This document shows, in pieces, positions 27,727 to 36,726 of a DNA stretch of 64,000 nucleotides. The stretch spans positions 5,057,001 through 5,121,000 of the forward strand of contig NC_010334.1 in NCBI RefSeq assembly GCF_000019185.1, written 5' to 3'. Under the pieces are notes generated by a model. It was given only the letters and a program-made list of their open reading frames with translations, made no database searches and was not told the origin of the DNA. How positions within the stretch are numbered: position 1 is the stretch's first letter; each line of letters begins with the position of its first letter. The position numbers were made by a program, and so were the translations under genes. The DNA is from Shewanella halifaxensis HAW-EB4. GTDB taxonomy: Bacteria; Pseudomonadota; Gammaproteobacteria; Enterobacterales; Shewanellaceae.

Positions 27727-28482
27727 ATGAAATCAACCTCAACTCTGCTTGCCACCGTTATTGCTATTTCACTTTCCGGCTGCATCATCAATGTTAACGG
27801 TGCCAGCGCAGGGCCACTCAACCACCAGAAGAAACAATTACAAATTGATGCCACTCACATCGAAAGCTTAGTCGCCGAGACTGGCGCAGGCGATCTCAAC
27901 ATTCAGGGTGTCGAAGGGCTGTCGCAAATCATGGTTACCGCCGATATCTACACCTATGGCGATATCGAGAGTAATCTCAGCCTCAAGCAAAACGGTTCTA
28001 AAGCCACACTGATTGCCGAGTTCGATAGCAGCATTAACTTTCAGCGCTCACCCTATATCGATCTCACCATACAAGTTCCCAGCAGCATGATGCTAGATAT
28101 CGACGATGGCTCTGGCGATATCGAAATCAACAATGTTCAGGCGAATATTACCTTAGACGATGGCTCTGGCGATTTGTGGATCAAGGGCGGTCACGACCTC
28201 AATACCCAAGATGGCTCAGGCTCTGTTGAAATTAGCAACACCACAGGCAAACTCACCTTAGAAGATGGCTCTGGCTCTATCACTCTTTCAGGCATTGGCG
28301 GCGATACCCATATTGACGATGGGTCAGGCGACTTAAACGTTAACAACGTCAACGGCCGCGTGGTCATTGACGATGGTTCTGGTGATATCGATGTTGATAA
28401 CACTCTGGGTTTAAGCATTATCGAATCCGGTTCAGGTGATTTAAGCGTAGATAACATCAACGGCTCAGTCAGTATGCACTAA
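27727..28482 (+). CDS. Lipoprotein with DDGSGD repeats (DUF4097-like beta-helix)
   Basis: A 251-residue predicted lipoprotein. From ATG 27727 (AGGAAG upstream) the N-terminus runs to the lipobox ISLSGC with Cys at about residue 19. Residues about 120-251 are six to seven copies of a 19-20 residue unit centred on DDGSGD or EDGSGS, alternating with I-x-V/I-x-N strands. This pattern forms a right-handed beta-helix in DUF4097/DUF2807 proteins. The acidic turns could bind Ca (inference). A longer frame from 27679 lacks a signal and is rejected. No enzyme motif is seen. Confidence 0.8.
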   Translation: MKSTSTLLATVIAISLSGCIINVNGASAGPLNHQKKQLQIDATHIESLVAETGAGDLNIQGVEGLSQIMVTADIYTYGDIESNLSLKQNGSKATLIAEFDSSINFQRSPYIDLTIQVPSSMMLDIDDGSGDIEINNVQANITLDDGSGDLWIKGGHDLNTQDGSGSVEISNTTGKLTLEDGSGSITLSGIGGDTHIDDGSGDLNVNNVNGRVVIDDGSGDIDVDNTLGLSIIESGSGDLSVDNINGSVSMH

Positions 28483-28611
28483 GTTTTTCGTATAAACGCC
28501 TTCCCGGCGCAGGGCTTGTTGCCGACTAGTGTGCCTAGCGGTCAGAGATCCTGACTACAAGAGCACTAACGTCAACAGTGCCCTGCCCAACTAATTGAAT
28601 AAGAGTGCCTT

Positions 28612-29271
28612 ATGAATAAAGTGAAACAGCTTTGGAAAGATAATCGTCAGCTAGTGCTATTCATTGTTTTAATGTCTGTTTGTAGAAGTGCTATCGCCGA
28701 CTGGTACACAGTACCGACTGGATCTATGCAGCCTACGATTAAAGAAGGCGACCGTATTGTGGTAGATAAGATGGCTTATGACTTACGAGTGCCCTTTACT
28801 CAAATTTCATTAGCTACAACGGGTGAGCCAGAACGGGGAGAAATTGTCGTTTTTGAATCAAAAGCCGCGGATAAACGCTTAATCAAGCGGGTAATAGGCT
28901 TGCCAGGGGATAAAATTAGCTTAAGTCATGAAGTCCTATTTATTAATGGCAAGGCGTTGGATTATTCACTAGTAACCAGTGATCAGCGTGAGCTGATCGC
29001 CACAGAAAATCTTAATGGCTTATCCCATAGCATCCGTATTGAAAAGTATGCCAGCGATCAGTTAAGCAGCTTCGAAACGGTGACCGTCCCCGAGGGGCAT
29101 TATCTGGTCATGGGCGATAACCGCCGCAACAGCGCCGACTCACGAGTGTATGGTTTTGTGCCTAGAGATGAACTTAAAGGTAAAGCAACCAGAGTCGCAT
29201 TCTCTCTGGATGATGAAAACCACTACCTTCCTCGAGAAGAGCGGTTTTTCACTAATCTATACTTGGATTAA
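28612..29271 (+). CDS. Signal peptidase I (LepB family), second-copy type
   Basis: A 219-residue membrane serine protease with a short N-terminal anchor (about residues 12-30). The catalytic Ser is in VPTGSMQPTI near residue 37 and the Lys in KRLIKRVIGLPGD near residue 90. Box E is VMGDNRRNSADSR near residue 168. It is shorter than LepB and not next to lepA/rnc, so it is probably an extra signal peptidase rather than the housekeeping copy. No dedicated substrate is obvious. Confidence 0.88.
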   Translation: MNKVKQLWKDNRQLVLFIVLMSVCRSAIADWYTVPTGSMQPTIKEGDRIVVDKMAYDLRVPFTQISLATTGEPERGEIVVFESKAADKRLIKRVIGLPGDKISLSHEVLFINGKALDYSLVTSDQRELIATENLNGLSHSIRIEKYASDQLSSFETVTVPEGHYLVMGDNRRNSADSRVYGFVPRDELKGKATRVAFSLDDENHYLPREERFFTNLYLD

Positions 29272-29345
29272 ATCGCTGATTGTAAGCTCATCGGTGTCTG
29301 TAATAGCACTTGCACAAGATAACGTTGCACCAGTGACTATTCGAC

Positions 29346-29723
29346 TCATCCCTCGATCAAGGCGAGCTTCTTAGTTCTAGGCCATCTCTTCAATGCTATC
29401 TCACGCTTGAGCGCATCGGAGCGACTACCCACGGTTTCCGAGTAGGCCAATGTCAGTGGCCCCTTGCCTCGTAGGTATTTAGCCGACTTAGCACTGCCAC
29501 TCTGGTGCTCGGCAAAACGCCGAGTCACATCTGTAGTCACCCCAGTATAGAGATGACCGTTAGCGCAGCGCACCATATACAGAAACCAAGTCGGCTCTGT
29601 TTTTACAGCCTCTAAGGCGTTTGTAAGCTCAGAGCGACTTACAGGCTCATAGCGATCTGTAAGCTCAGGGCTACTTACTGGCTCAAGGCTGTTAGTCTCC
29701 GGTATTTGAACAATATCAGCCAT
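29346..29723 (-). CDS. GIY-YIG nuclease-domain protein (YhbQ/UPF0213 type) with repeat extension
   Basis: A 125-residue protein. Residues about 46-125 are a GIY-YIG domain: WFLYMVRCANGHLYTGVT, then the catalytic Arg region TRRFAEHQSG and LKREIALKRW. The first 45 residues are a low-complexity extension with two imperfect copies of a SELT...EPVS unit, absent from typical family members of 80-100 residues. It overlaps the stop of the preceding peptidase gene by 1 base, so the two are co-transcribed. Confidence 0.82.
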   Translation of the reverse strand: MADIVQIPETNSLEPVSSPELTDRYEPVSRSELTNALEAVKTEPTWFLYMVRCANGHLYTGVTTDVTRRFAEHQSGSAKSAKYLRGKGPLTLAYSETVGSRSDALKREIALKRWPRTKKLALIEG

Positions 29724-31897
29724 TAACGGCTAGCACCCTCTGTCATTTTGCCTTGTTGAGTCGCCTTATCATCTAAGCCTAACAAGCCAAGGAAGAAGGC
29801 ATACTCTTTCGCCGTATCATCATACTGGCGATAACGGCCACTCTTGCCACCGTGTCCCGCTTCCATATCGGTATCGAACAGCAGCATATTATCATCAGTC
29901 TTAAGGTCTCGCAGCTTGGCGACCCACTTAGCAGGCTCAAAGTACTGCACTTGCGAGTCGTGTAAACCTGTTGTCACCAACAGATGCGGGTAAGCTTGGG
30001 CGCTGATATTGTCGTAAGGGGCATAGCCAAGCATGTAGTCGAAATAGACTTTTTCATTGGGGTTGCCCCACTCGTCATACTCATTGGTAGTTAGCGGAAT
30101 CGACTCATCGAGCATAGTGGTAACTACATCAACAAACGGAACATGTGCCGCTACGGCAAAGTAACGCTCAGGTGCCTGATTGATAACCCCGCCCATAAGC
30201 AGACCACCAGCGCTACCACCAGCGGCAACGACCTTATCTTTAGCGCCATAGCCTAGCTCTGTAAGCGCCTTGGTGACATCGATAAAATCGTTGAAGCTGT
30301 TTTGCTTATTCAACATTCTGCCATCGTCATACCATGCTCGGCCGAGCATCTCAGAACCTCGTACATGAGCTATGGCGTACACTACACCGCGATCCAGTAG
30401 GCTCAAGGCTGATGAGCTAAAGTCTGGCTCTACGGTATAGCCATAAGAGCCATAACCATATTGATACAGTGGATTAGTGCCGTCCTTGTTAAACTTGTCT
30501 TTACGATAAACCAAGGTCACTGGCACCTCTTTACCGTCACGCGCCTCGATAAACAAGCGCTCGGCTTGATAAGCATCGGCATCAAACTCACCCAGCACTT
30601 TTTCCTGCTTAAGTAGCTCTCGCTCATTTGGTTTAGCCAGCGCATATTCATACACAGACTCGGGCGTGGTTGGACTAGAGTAATAAATTCTTAGCTTGTC
30701 GCTTTGCTGGTTAGCGTTAATATCGAAGCCAACCACATAGGCTGGATCATTAAAGGCCAGCTCAAACTCTGCTTGACCATTAAACGGATAGACACGAATG
30801 CGGCTAATGCCTCTCTCGCGGGTTTGCACCACCATATAGTCGCTAAGCAGCAACACATCTTCAATACGAGAGTTCAGATCATGGGCGATAACATTTTGCC
30901 AAGCACTCTTATCCGCAGCTTGGTTAATCGCCACCTTCATCAAGCGAAAGTTGGTCGCCTGCCAGTTAGTCAGGATGTAATAGCTGTCGCCTAACTTAGA
31001 CACCGAGTACTCATGCCCCTCTTCTCTAGGCAGCACGGGCTCAAACTGACCAAGGGGCTGCTTCGCATCGAGCATACTGACTTCGCTGGTCACCGTACTT
31101 TCGGCATGCAAGACAATAACCGACTCATCTAGCGATTTTCCTAAGCTGATATAGAAGGTGTCATCTTGCTCCTCGTACACAAGCACATCTTCTGATTGCG
31201 CCGTACCTAACTTATGGCGGAATACTCGATAACCCAGCAGAGTCTGCGGATCTTTGGCGATATAAAATAGGTGTTGATTATCGTTAGCCCATACGACACC
31301 ACCATCGGTCCCCTCTAGCTTGTCGCTCATGAGCTCGCCAGAAGTTAAGTCTTTAAAGTACAAGGTATAGATGCGACGGCTTAATAGATCTTCACCAAAA
31401 ATGACCTTGGTTTCATCTGGGCTCACCGACACCCCGCCCAAACCATAAAAATCCTTTCCCTCTGCACGTTCATTCACATCCAGCAGAATTTGCTCATTAT
31501 CACTCTCTAACGCGATTTTACGGGCGATAACTGGGTATTCGAATCCCTGTTTGTAGTAGCGGTAATACCAATGTTGATGCCAGAAGTACGGCACACTCGA
31601 CTCATCTTTATCTAAACGACCCACCAGCTCATCAAACAAACGCAGCTTAAGGTCGTTAAACTGTTTGAACTCTTCTTTGGTATAAGCATTCTCTGCGTTT
31701 AAATGGCTGATAACTTTTGGAGCTTTGCGATCATCATCTCGCATCCAGTAATAATCATCGACACGAGTGACGCCGTGAAGCGTCATGGCATGGGAAATTT
31801 TGTCGGCTTTAGGAGGCTCAACGGGCATTTTTGGGGTCATGTTATTACATCCAAGTAGCAATACAGCGCTCAGTGTGAGGGGAGAAATCAATTTCAT
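29723..31897 (-). CDS. Oligopeptidase B-like S9A serine peptidase, predicted lipoprotein
   Basis: A 724-residue prolyl-oligopeptidase-family enzyme. From ATG 31897 (AAGGA 8 bases upstream) the N-terminus MKLISPLTLSAVLLLGC is a lipoprotein signal, so the enzyme is likely membrane-anchored in the periplasm, unlike cytosolic E. coli PtrB. A propeller domain (about 75-430) precedes the hydrolase domain with the nucleophile in GGSAGGLLMG and the His in DMEAGHGGKSGR. YYWMRDD near residue 50 is typical of the S9A N-terminus. It probably cleaves short peptides after basic residues. Confidence 0.88.
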   Translation of the reverse strand: MKLISPLTLSAVLLLGCNNMTPKMPVEPPKADKISHAMTLHGVTRVDDYYWMRDDDRKAPKVISHLNAENAYTKEEFKQFNDLKLRLFDELVGRLDKDESSVPYFWHQHWYYRYYKQGFEYPVIARKIALESDNEQILLDVNERAEGKDFYGLGGVSVSPDETKVIFGEDLLSRRIYTLYFKDLTSGELMSDKLEGTDGGVVWANDNQHLFYIAKDPQTLLGYRVFRHKLGTAQSEDVLVYEEQDDTFYISLGKSLDESVIVLHAESTVTSEVSMLDAKQPLGQFEPVLPREEGHEYSVSKLGDSYYILTNWQATNFRLMKVAINQAADKSAWQNVIAHDLNSRIEDVLLLSDYMVVQTRERGISRIRVYPFNGQAEFELAFNDPAYVVGFDINANQQSDKLRIYYSSPTTPESVYEYALAKPNERELLKQEKVLGEFDADAYQAERLFIEARDGKEVPVTLVYRKDKFNKDGTNPLYQYGYGSYGYTVEPDFSSSALSLLDRGVVYAIAHVRGSEMLGRAWYDDGRMLNKQNSFNDFIDVTKALTELGYGAKDKVVAAGGSAGGLLMGGVINQAPERYFAVAAHVPFVDVVTTMLDESIPLTTNEYDEWGNPNEKVYFDYMLGYAPYDNISAQAYPHLLVTTGLHDSQVQYFEPAKWVAKLRDLKTDDNMLLFDTDMEAGHGGKSGRYRQYDDTAKEYAFFLGLLGLDDKATQQGKMTEGASR

Positions 31898-32089
31898 TAA
31901 CGCATCCTTGTGCAATCTCAATCGAAGTAATCCGTACTTTTAACTGGGGAAACTCATTAATGGCTTTCAGGTGACAGTTTTTGAACCATCTCGCCATTTT
32001 TACGCCCCAGCTTGTCATTTTATTTAAATAGGCGCAATATTGCGCCACTTGGTCGATTTGTTAATCAATCCATTAATATTCAGCCAAGT
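31898..32089. other. Intergenic region before the FMN riboswitch
   Basis: The only clear structure is a 16-bp perfect palindrome GGCGCAATATTGCGCC at 32031-32046, without a T run. Promoters for the S9 peptidase (-) and the ribB leader (+) must lie here, but no box was assigned with confidence. Confidence 0.4.
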
Positions 32090-32354
32090 ATAATTCTCAG
32101 GGCGGGGTGTAACTCCCCACCGGCGGTAAGTTATGGTGTGAATGTTGATCCCACTGTAAAAGCCCGCGAGCGCCTAGTTTACGCTATTAAATATCAATAT
32201 TAATAGCTGCGAATATTAACTAGGGTCAGCAGATCTGGTAAACACTCCTTATCAATGACGCCCGTCACCGATAAGGTTGCACCTACTCCAGAGCCGACGG
32301 TAATGGGTACTGAACAAAGATGTTAGTACGCTAAGTCCGGATGAAAGAGAATAT
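32090..32354 (+). ncRNA. FMN riboswitch (RFN element)
   Basis: The conserved blocks appear in order: TTCTCAGGGCGGGGTG, ACTCCCCACCGGCGGTAA, AGCCCGCGAGCG, GGTCAGCAGATCTGGT, CCAGAGCCGACGGT and GTCCGGATGAAAGAGAA. P1 closes through ATTCTC (32093-32098) with GAGAAT (32347-32352). Two peripheral arms are long: CTAGTT...AACTAG and CTTATC...GATAAG. It lies 167 bp before ribB, and the leader includes CCCTGATTCTGGT, the conserved element before proteobacterial ribB. It should repress ribB when FMN is bound. Confidence 0.97.
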
Positions 32355-32521
32355 AAGATTAGGCGAGTAATCCATATGGCTACCATAGGCTTTGTGGTGC
32401 ATTTTGCTCAGCTCTTATTATGCATATTTCTCTAAGCCAATAGTGTTGGCTTAAGTTATGTGTCATTTTCTATACGCCCTGATTCTGGTCACCCCAATGT
32501 CGTATATTAAGGATGTTATCC

Positions 32522-33160
32522 ATGAATCAGTCTTTACTTGCCCCATATGGCAATGCAATCGAACGTGTTAATGCAGCACTAACCGCACTTCGCCAAGGCA
32601 AAGGTGTGTTAGTTGTTGATGATGAAGATCGTGAAAATGAAGGCGATCTGATCTACTCGGCAGAAACACTCACCAACGAACAGATGGCACTGCTTATTCG
32701 CGAGTGCAGCGGTATCGTTTGTCTCTGTTTGACCGACGAACGTATCGAGCAGCTACAACTTCCACCTATGGTGAGTGACAATAATAGCCAATATGGCACC
32801 GCTTTTACCGTGAGTATTGAAGCCAAACAAGGTGTGACCACTGGCGTATCTGCAGCCGACCGTGTCACCACTATCAAGACTGCTATTGCCGATAACGCTA
32901 AGCCTGATGACTTAGCACGCCCTGGCCACGTTTATCCATTGCGCGCTCGCCCTGGCGGAGTGCTAGAGCGTCGCGGCCATACCGAAGGCACTGTCGATCT
33001 AATGAAGCTTGCCGGACTTAAGCCTTACGGAGTGCTTTGTGAGGTGACTCTTGTCGATGGCACTATGGCTCGCCTACCTGAAATAATTGAATTTGGTCAG
33101 CAGCACGACATGCCAGTACTCACTATCGAAGATATCGTTGCCTACCGAACAACTCAGTAA
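32522..33160 (+). CDS. ribB: 3,4-dihydroxy-2-butanone 4-phosphate synthase
   Basis: A 212-residue riboflavin-pathway enzyme that makes the four-carbon unit from ribulose 5-phosphate. The metal and active site motif is VVDDEDRENEGDLI near residue 32. RPGHVYPLRARPGGVLERRG and HTEGTVDLMKLAGL follow. The ATG at 32522 has AAGGA 9 bases upstream; the ATG at 32513 overlaps that site. It is a stand-alone ribB (no GTP cyclohydrolase II fusion) controlled by its own FMN riboswitch, the usual pattern for a ribB outside the rib operon. Confidence 0.95.
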   Translation: MNQSLLAPYGNAIERVNAALTALRQGKGVLVVDDEDRENEGDLIYSAETLTNEQMALLIRECSGIVCLCLTDERIEQLQLPPMVSDNNSQYGTAFTVSIEAKQGVTTGVSAADRVTTIKTAIADNAKPDDLARPGHVYPLRARPGGVLERRGHTEGTVDLMKLAGLKPYGVLCEVTLVDGTMARLPEIIEFGQQHDMPVLTIEDIVAYRTTQ

Positions 33161-33177
33161 CCACTCTGAAGATACCA

Positions 33178-33201
33178 GCAGCCGCAACAGACTGCGGCTG
33201 C
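33178..33201 (+). terminator. Hairpin after ribB
   Basis: GCAGCCGCA / TGCGGCTGC is a perfect 9-bp stem with a 6-nt loop. No T run follows, so termination may be weak or Rho-assisted. Confidence 0.5.
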
Positions 33202-33433
33202 CATCCAGCCCAACCCACAAACACTAACTTATACCCACCTGGCATAACAAACATCACACTAGAATCTTTGATTTGGTTGCGGTTTGATGTATTTTGCTAA
33301 ATCCGTGATCTATATTCGACTTTAATGAACTCACTGAGACTCCCTATAATTTCTACGGTTATTATCTAACGATCTTTTTTGTTCATCGTTCCCAACTAAG
33401 CCAAAATGCTGTCCTGTGGAGGGTCACCATCGA

Positions 33434-36400
33434 ATGCTTCCCGTATTAAGCCGACTGAGCTTAAAACAGAAACTCTTTCTATCGGCATCATTACCTATGT
33501 TTATCTTGGTACTTTTGGCAGTGCTGAGTGCAACAACATTATTTAAGCAATACCAAGATGCCTCAAGCAATGTGCTCACCACCAATGTGACCCTAGGCAT
33601 AGAGAATGTTATCTATGAGCTCCAGAAGGAGCGCGGACTCTCGGCGGGATATCTCAGTAGTGGTGGACGTGCGTTTAAACAGCGTTTAGAACAGCAGTGG
33701 CTCAATACCGATAGAAAATTTCAAGAGCTGCTTCAAAGCTCCGCATTAGAGAAAACTGTAGAAACCGCAAGCAATGACGCAGAGCTTTTTCATGCCCTAC
33801 AAAATCAGCTCAGTAAAGCCAGCTTAGCACGACAACAGCTAGAGATTGCTCGGCAAAAAGTACTCGAATTAAACACACCAGAATACTTCAACTTCTACTC
33901 AGGACTCACCCAAAAACTCATTAACTTTGTCTCGCTGTTACGTTTTAAGAGCGATAACTCGTACCAAGTACTAGTGCAATCTGATCTGATCAATATGCTC
34001 AAGATCCAGGAATTGGCGGGGCAAGAGCGCGGGCTGGTCAATAGTTTGCTTGCGGCCCCAACATTAGAGCCTGACTCTTTTAAACAGATAGCCCAGGTTA
34101 GGGGGCTACTCGACAATGCGATTACCAATGCTTTTTCGGTCATGACTCCAGATAACCGCAATAGTTTTAGCGAATTGATGGACAGCCAAACAAAGCAACT
34201 TATCTCCAGCTACCGAACACAACTACAGCTACAGGTTAATCTGGTTAAGCAGGCAGAGCTCATTAGTGATCTGTTCGGTTATGGTGGGCTGAGCTATAAC
34301 TTTAATGCCTACCTCACCACATTAAACCCAGCCTATCTCTCTAACTTTCGAGAAAATTACTCCACCTTAAGAGTTGCTCTCGAAAATTTAAATAACAATC
34401 ATAACCTTACGCCAATACAACAAGCGTTAGTCAACAGCATTGAGCAAACCGCCACAAACTACCAAGAGTATGTCACTGAAGCAGAGTTAACGCAGTTACC
34501 CACTTCAGGTGCAACATTAGAGCTACAGGCTCAAAATACCACCCTGCATGACAGCCTAAATCAACTACAGCAACAAGCCCCAATCATAGATAGCGAAACA
34601 TGGTGGAACACAGCAACGGCGGGGGTCGATGCGCTACATAAGATCAATACCCAACTGACTGAGAGAATGGCGTACCAGAATGAGGTCGAGAAACAACAGA
34701 TCCGCTCCTATCTGTATATCAGCATTGTTGCGGGACTACTCTTCTTCGGCATCGTCTACTTAATCGGTAGATGTATTGGCAATAATCTGATCAATTCGGT
34801 AAGAAGCATCGTTGATGACGTCGAAAAACTGGCAAAAGATCCAAGTCTTGTATTAGATCTAGAGGTTAAGGGCAAAGATGAACTTGCACAGATAGCAGTC
34901 GCGGTAAACCAGATGGTATCAGAGCGTATGAAATCAAAACGCGCCCTACATCAAGCCTCTGCGGTGTTCCGCCACTCGGCCGAAGGAATTTTAGTTACCG
35001 ATGCCAACAACCGCATCGAACTCGTCAATCCCGCCTTTACCAAGATTACCGGCTATAGCTTAGAGGATGTCAAAGGCAAGACACCAAACATCTTAAACTC
35101 GGCCCATCACCCGCAGAGTTTTTACCAAAAGCTATGGCAAACACTAATCACTAAGGGGAGCTGGGAGGGTGAGATCTGGAATAAGCGTAAAGATGGTCAA
35201 ATCTATCCTGAATACCTTAAAATCTCCGCCGTAAAGAATAGCCAGAATGAAACAATTCAACACATTGGTCTATTTTTAGATATCAGTAACAACAAGCAGT
35301 ATGAGCAAGACCTTTGGTACAAAACCAACTATGACTCATTGACTAAACTCCCTAATCGGCACCTGTTCTCCTCAAGGCTGCAGCAAGCTCTCGATACTGC
35401 GCAGAATACCGATAGCCAAGTTGCCATCCTCTTTATCGATCTCGACCACTTTAAGTTTATTAATGAACTTCACGGTAACGCCGCGGGTAACAAGGTGTTA
35501 AAACAGTCGGCAGCAAGACTCGAAGCCGTGTTAGGGCCCGATGATTCTATCGCCCGTATTGGCGGAGATGAGTTTGTGATTATCGCGCCACAAACAGGCA
35601 GCGTTGGCACCGAGCTATTAGCCAAAAAACTGAGTGATGCCCTATCTAAGCCTTTCATGATCGGTAATCATGAAACCAATATCTCCTCCAGCTTCGGTAT
35701 CGCCTTCTATCCAGAAGATGGTCAAGACATTGAGACGCTACTACACAACTCTGAAACCGCCATGTACCAAGCTAAACGTGACGGTCGAGCCCATTACCAA
35801 TATTTCTCTCCCGAGATGAACGTTGAGATGCTAGAGCGGATGCACCTAGAGCAGAGGTTACGTAGAGCGGTCAAGCAATCGGAGTTTTACCTTGAGTATC
35901 AACCGGTCATAGATATGCGTAACGGCGCGATAATCAGTGTCGAAGCCCTTATCCGTTGGAATGATCCAGAGTTCGGCGTTATCTCACCACAAGCTTTTAT
36001 TCCAATAGCCGAAGAGGCGGGGTTGATCGAGCCCTTGGGAGAGTGGATCCTGCACCAAGCCCTGTCCGATCTTGCCGAATTACACTCTCAAGGGTTGATG
36101 CTCAAGATGGCTATTAACGTGTCAGGACGCCAATGCATTAACTCCAAGGACGTCAGCTTTTACGACATACTCAAAGACGCCTTATCTAAACATGCCATCT
36201 GCGCTAAAGATCTGCATATCGAAATCACCGAGAGCATGCTGATAGAAGACAAGCCTCGCTGCCTGCAGACCCTAGAGTCTATCAAACAGCTCGGTGTCGA
36301 TATCTATCTCGATGACTTTGGTACCGGCTACTCGGCACTCAGCTACCTCACCCAATGCCCTATTTCGGTCATTAAGATCGATAAGAGCTTTATCGATAAT

Positions 36401-36652
36401 GTACTCAACAATCCGTCTGATGCAAAGTTGATCAAAGCAATTGTGATGATGGCGCAAAGCTTAGAGATGCCACTGGTGGCAGAAGGGATTGAAACCGTTG
36501 AGCAGTGGCAATTCTTACACAGCCTCGGCTGTGACTATGCCCAGGGCTACTTAATGTCTAGGCCGCTCACCAAGCCGCAGCTGGTTGAGTTTTTACAACA
36601 AGCGAAGCCATTTCAATATCTCAAGTTAGCTCCAGAACTCAGCGCAGTGTAG
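33434..36652 (+). CDS. NIT-HAMP-PAS-GGDEF-EAL sensor for cyclic di-GMP turnover
   Basis: A 1072-residue inner-membrane protein. TM1 at about residues 15-40 and TM2 at about 420-445 flank a periplasmic nitrate/nitrite-sensing (NIT) domain with ELQKERGLSAGYLSSGG. HAMP, PAS (GILVTDANNRIELVNPAF), GGDEF and EAL domains follow. Both catalytic motifs are intact: RIGGDEFVII, then VEALIRW with DDFGTGYSALSYL and EGIET. No RxxD inhibition site precedes GGDEF (GPDD there). It could make and break c-di-GMP in response to a periplasmic anion (inference). The ATG at 33434 follows GGAGG; a GTG at 33416 is an alternative. Confidence 0.9.
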   Translation: MLPVLSRLSLKQKLFLSASLPMFILVLLAVLSATTLFKQYQDASSNVLTTNVTLGIENVIYELQKERGLSAGYLSSGGRAFKQRLEQQWLNTDRKFQELLQSSALEKTVETASNDAELFHALQNQLSKASLARQQLEIARQKVLELNTPEYFNFYSGLTQKLINFVSLLRFKSDNSYQVLVQSDLINMLKIQELAGQERGLVNSLLAAPTLEPDSFKQIAQVRGLLDNAITNAFSVMTPDNRNSFSELMDSQTKQLISSYRTQLQLQVNLVKQAELISDLFGYGGLSYNFNAYLTTLNPAYLSNFRENYSTLRVALENLNNNHNLTPIQQALVNSIEQTATNYQEYVTEAELTQLPTSGATLELQAQNTTLHDSLNQLQQQAPIIDSETWWNTATAGVDALHKINTQLTERMAYQNEVEKQQIRSYLYISIVAGLLFFGIVYLIGRCIGNNLINSVRSIVDDVEKLAKDPSLVLDLEVKGKDELAQIAVAVNQMVSERMKSKRALHQASAVFRHSAEGILVTDANNRIELVNPAFTKITGYSLEDVKGKTPNILNSAHHPQSFYQKLWQTLITKGSWEGEIWNKRKDGQIYPEYLKISAVKNSQNETIQHIGLFLDISNNKQYEQDLWYKTNYDSLTKLPNRHLFSSRLQQALDTAQNTDSQVAILFIDLDHFKFINELHGNAAGNKVLKQSAARLEAVLGPDDSIARIGGDEFVIIAPQTGSVGTELLAKKLSDALSKPFMIGNHETNISSSFGIAFYPEDGQDIETLLHNSETAMYQAKRDGRAHYQYFSPEMNVEMLERMHLEQRLRRAVKQSEFYLEYQPVIDMRNGAIISVEALIRWNDPEFGVISPQAFIPIAEEAGLIEPLGEWILHQALSDLAELHSQGLMLKMAINVSGRQCINSKDVSFYDILKDALSKHAICAKDLHIEITESMLIEDKPRCLQTLESIKQLGVDIYLDDFGTGYSALSYLTQCPISVIKIDKSFIDNVLNNPSDAKLIKAIVMMAQSLEMPLVAEGIETVEQWQFLHSLGCDYAQGYLMSRPLTKPQLVEFLQQAKPFQYLKLAPELSAV

Positions 36653-36669
36653 CCACACTTAAACTAGAG

Positions 36670-36707
36670 ATCATAAAAGAGCAGCTAGGCTGCTCTTTTT
36701 TATGATT
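36670..36707. terminator. Bidirectional terminator between the GGDEF-EAL gene and ftnA
   Basis: The near-perfect palindrome ATCATAAAAGAGCAGC / GCTGCTCTTTTTTATGAT has a 3-nt loop and T runs on both strands. It lies between the convergent genes. Confidence 0.88.
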
Positions 36708-36726
36708 TATTTTTTAAACAAGCGAC

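Noticed and set aside
32012..32203. 63-codon plus-strand frame before ribB
   Set aside because: It overlaps the FMN riboswitch core and has no coding features.
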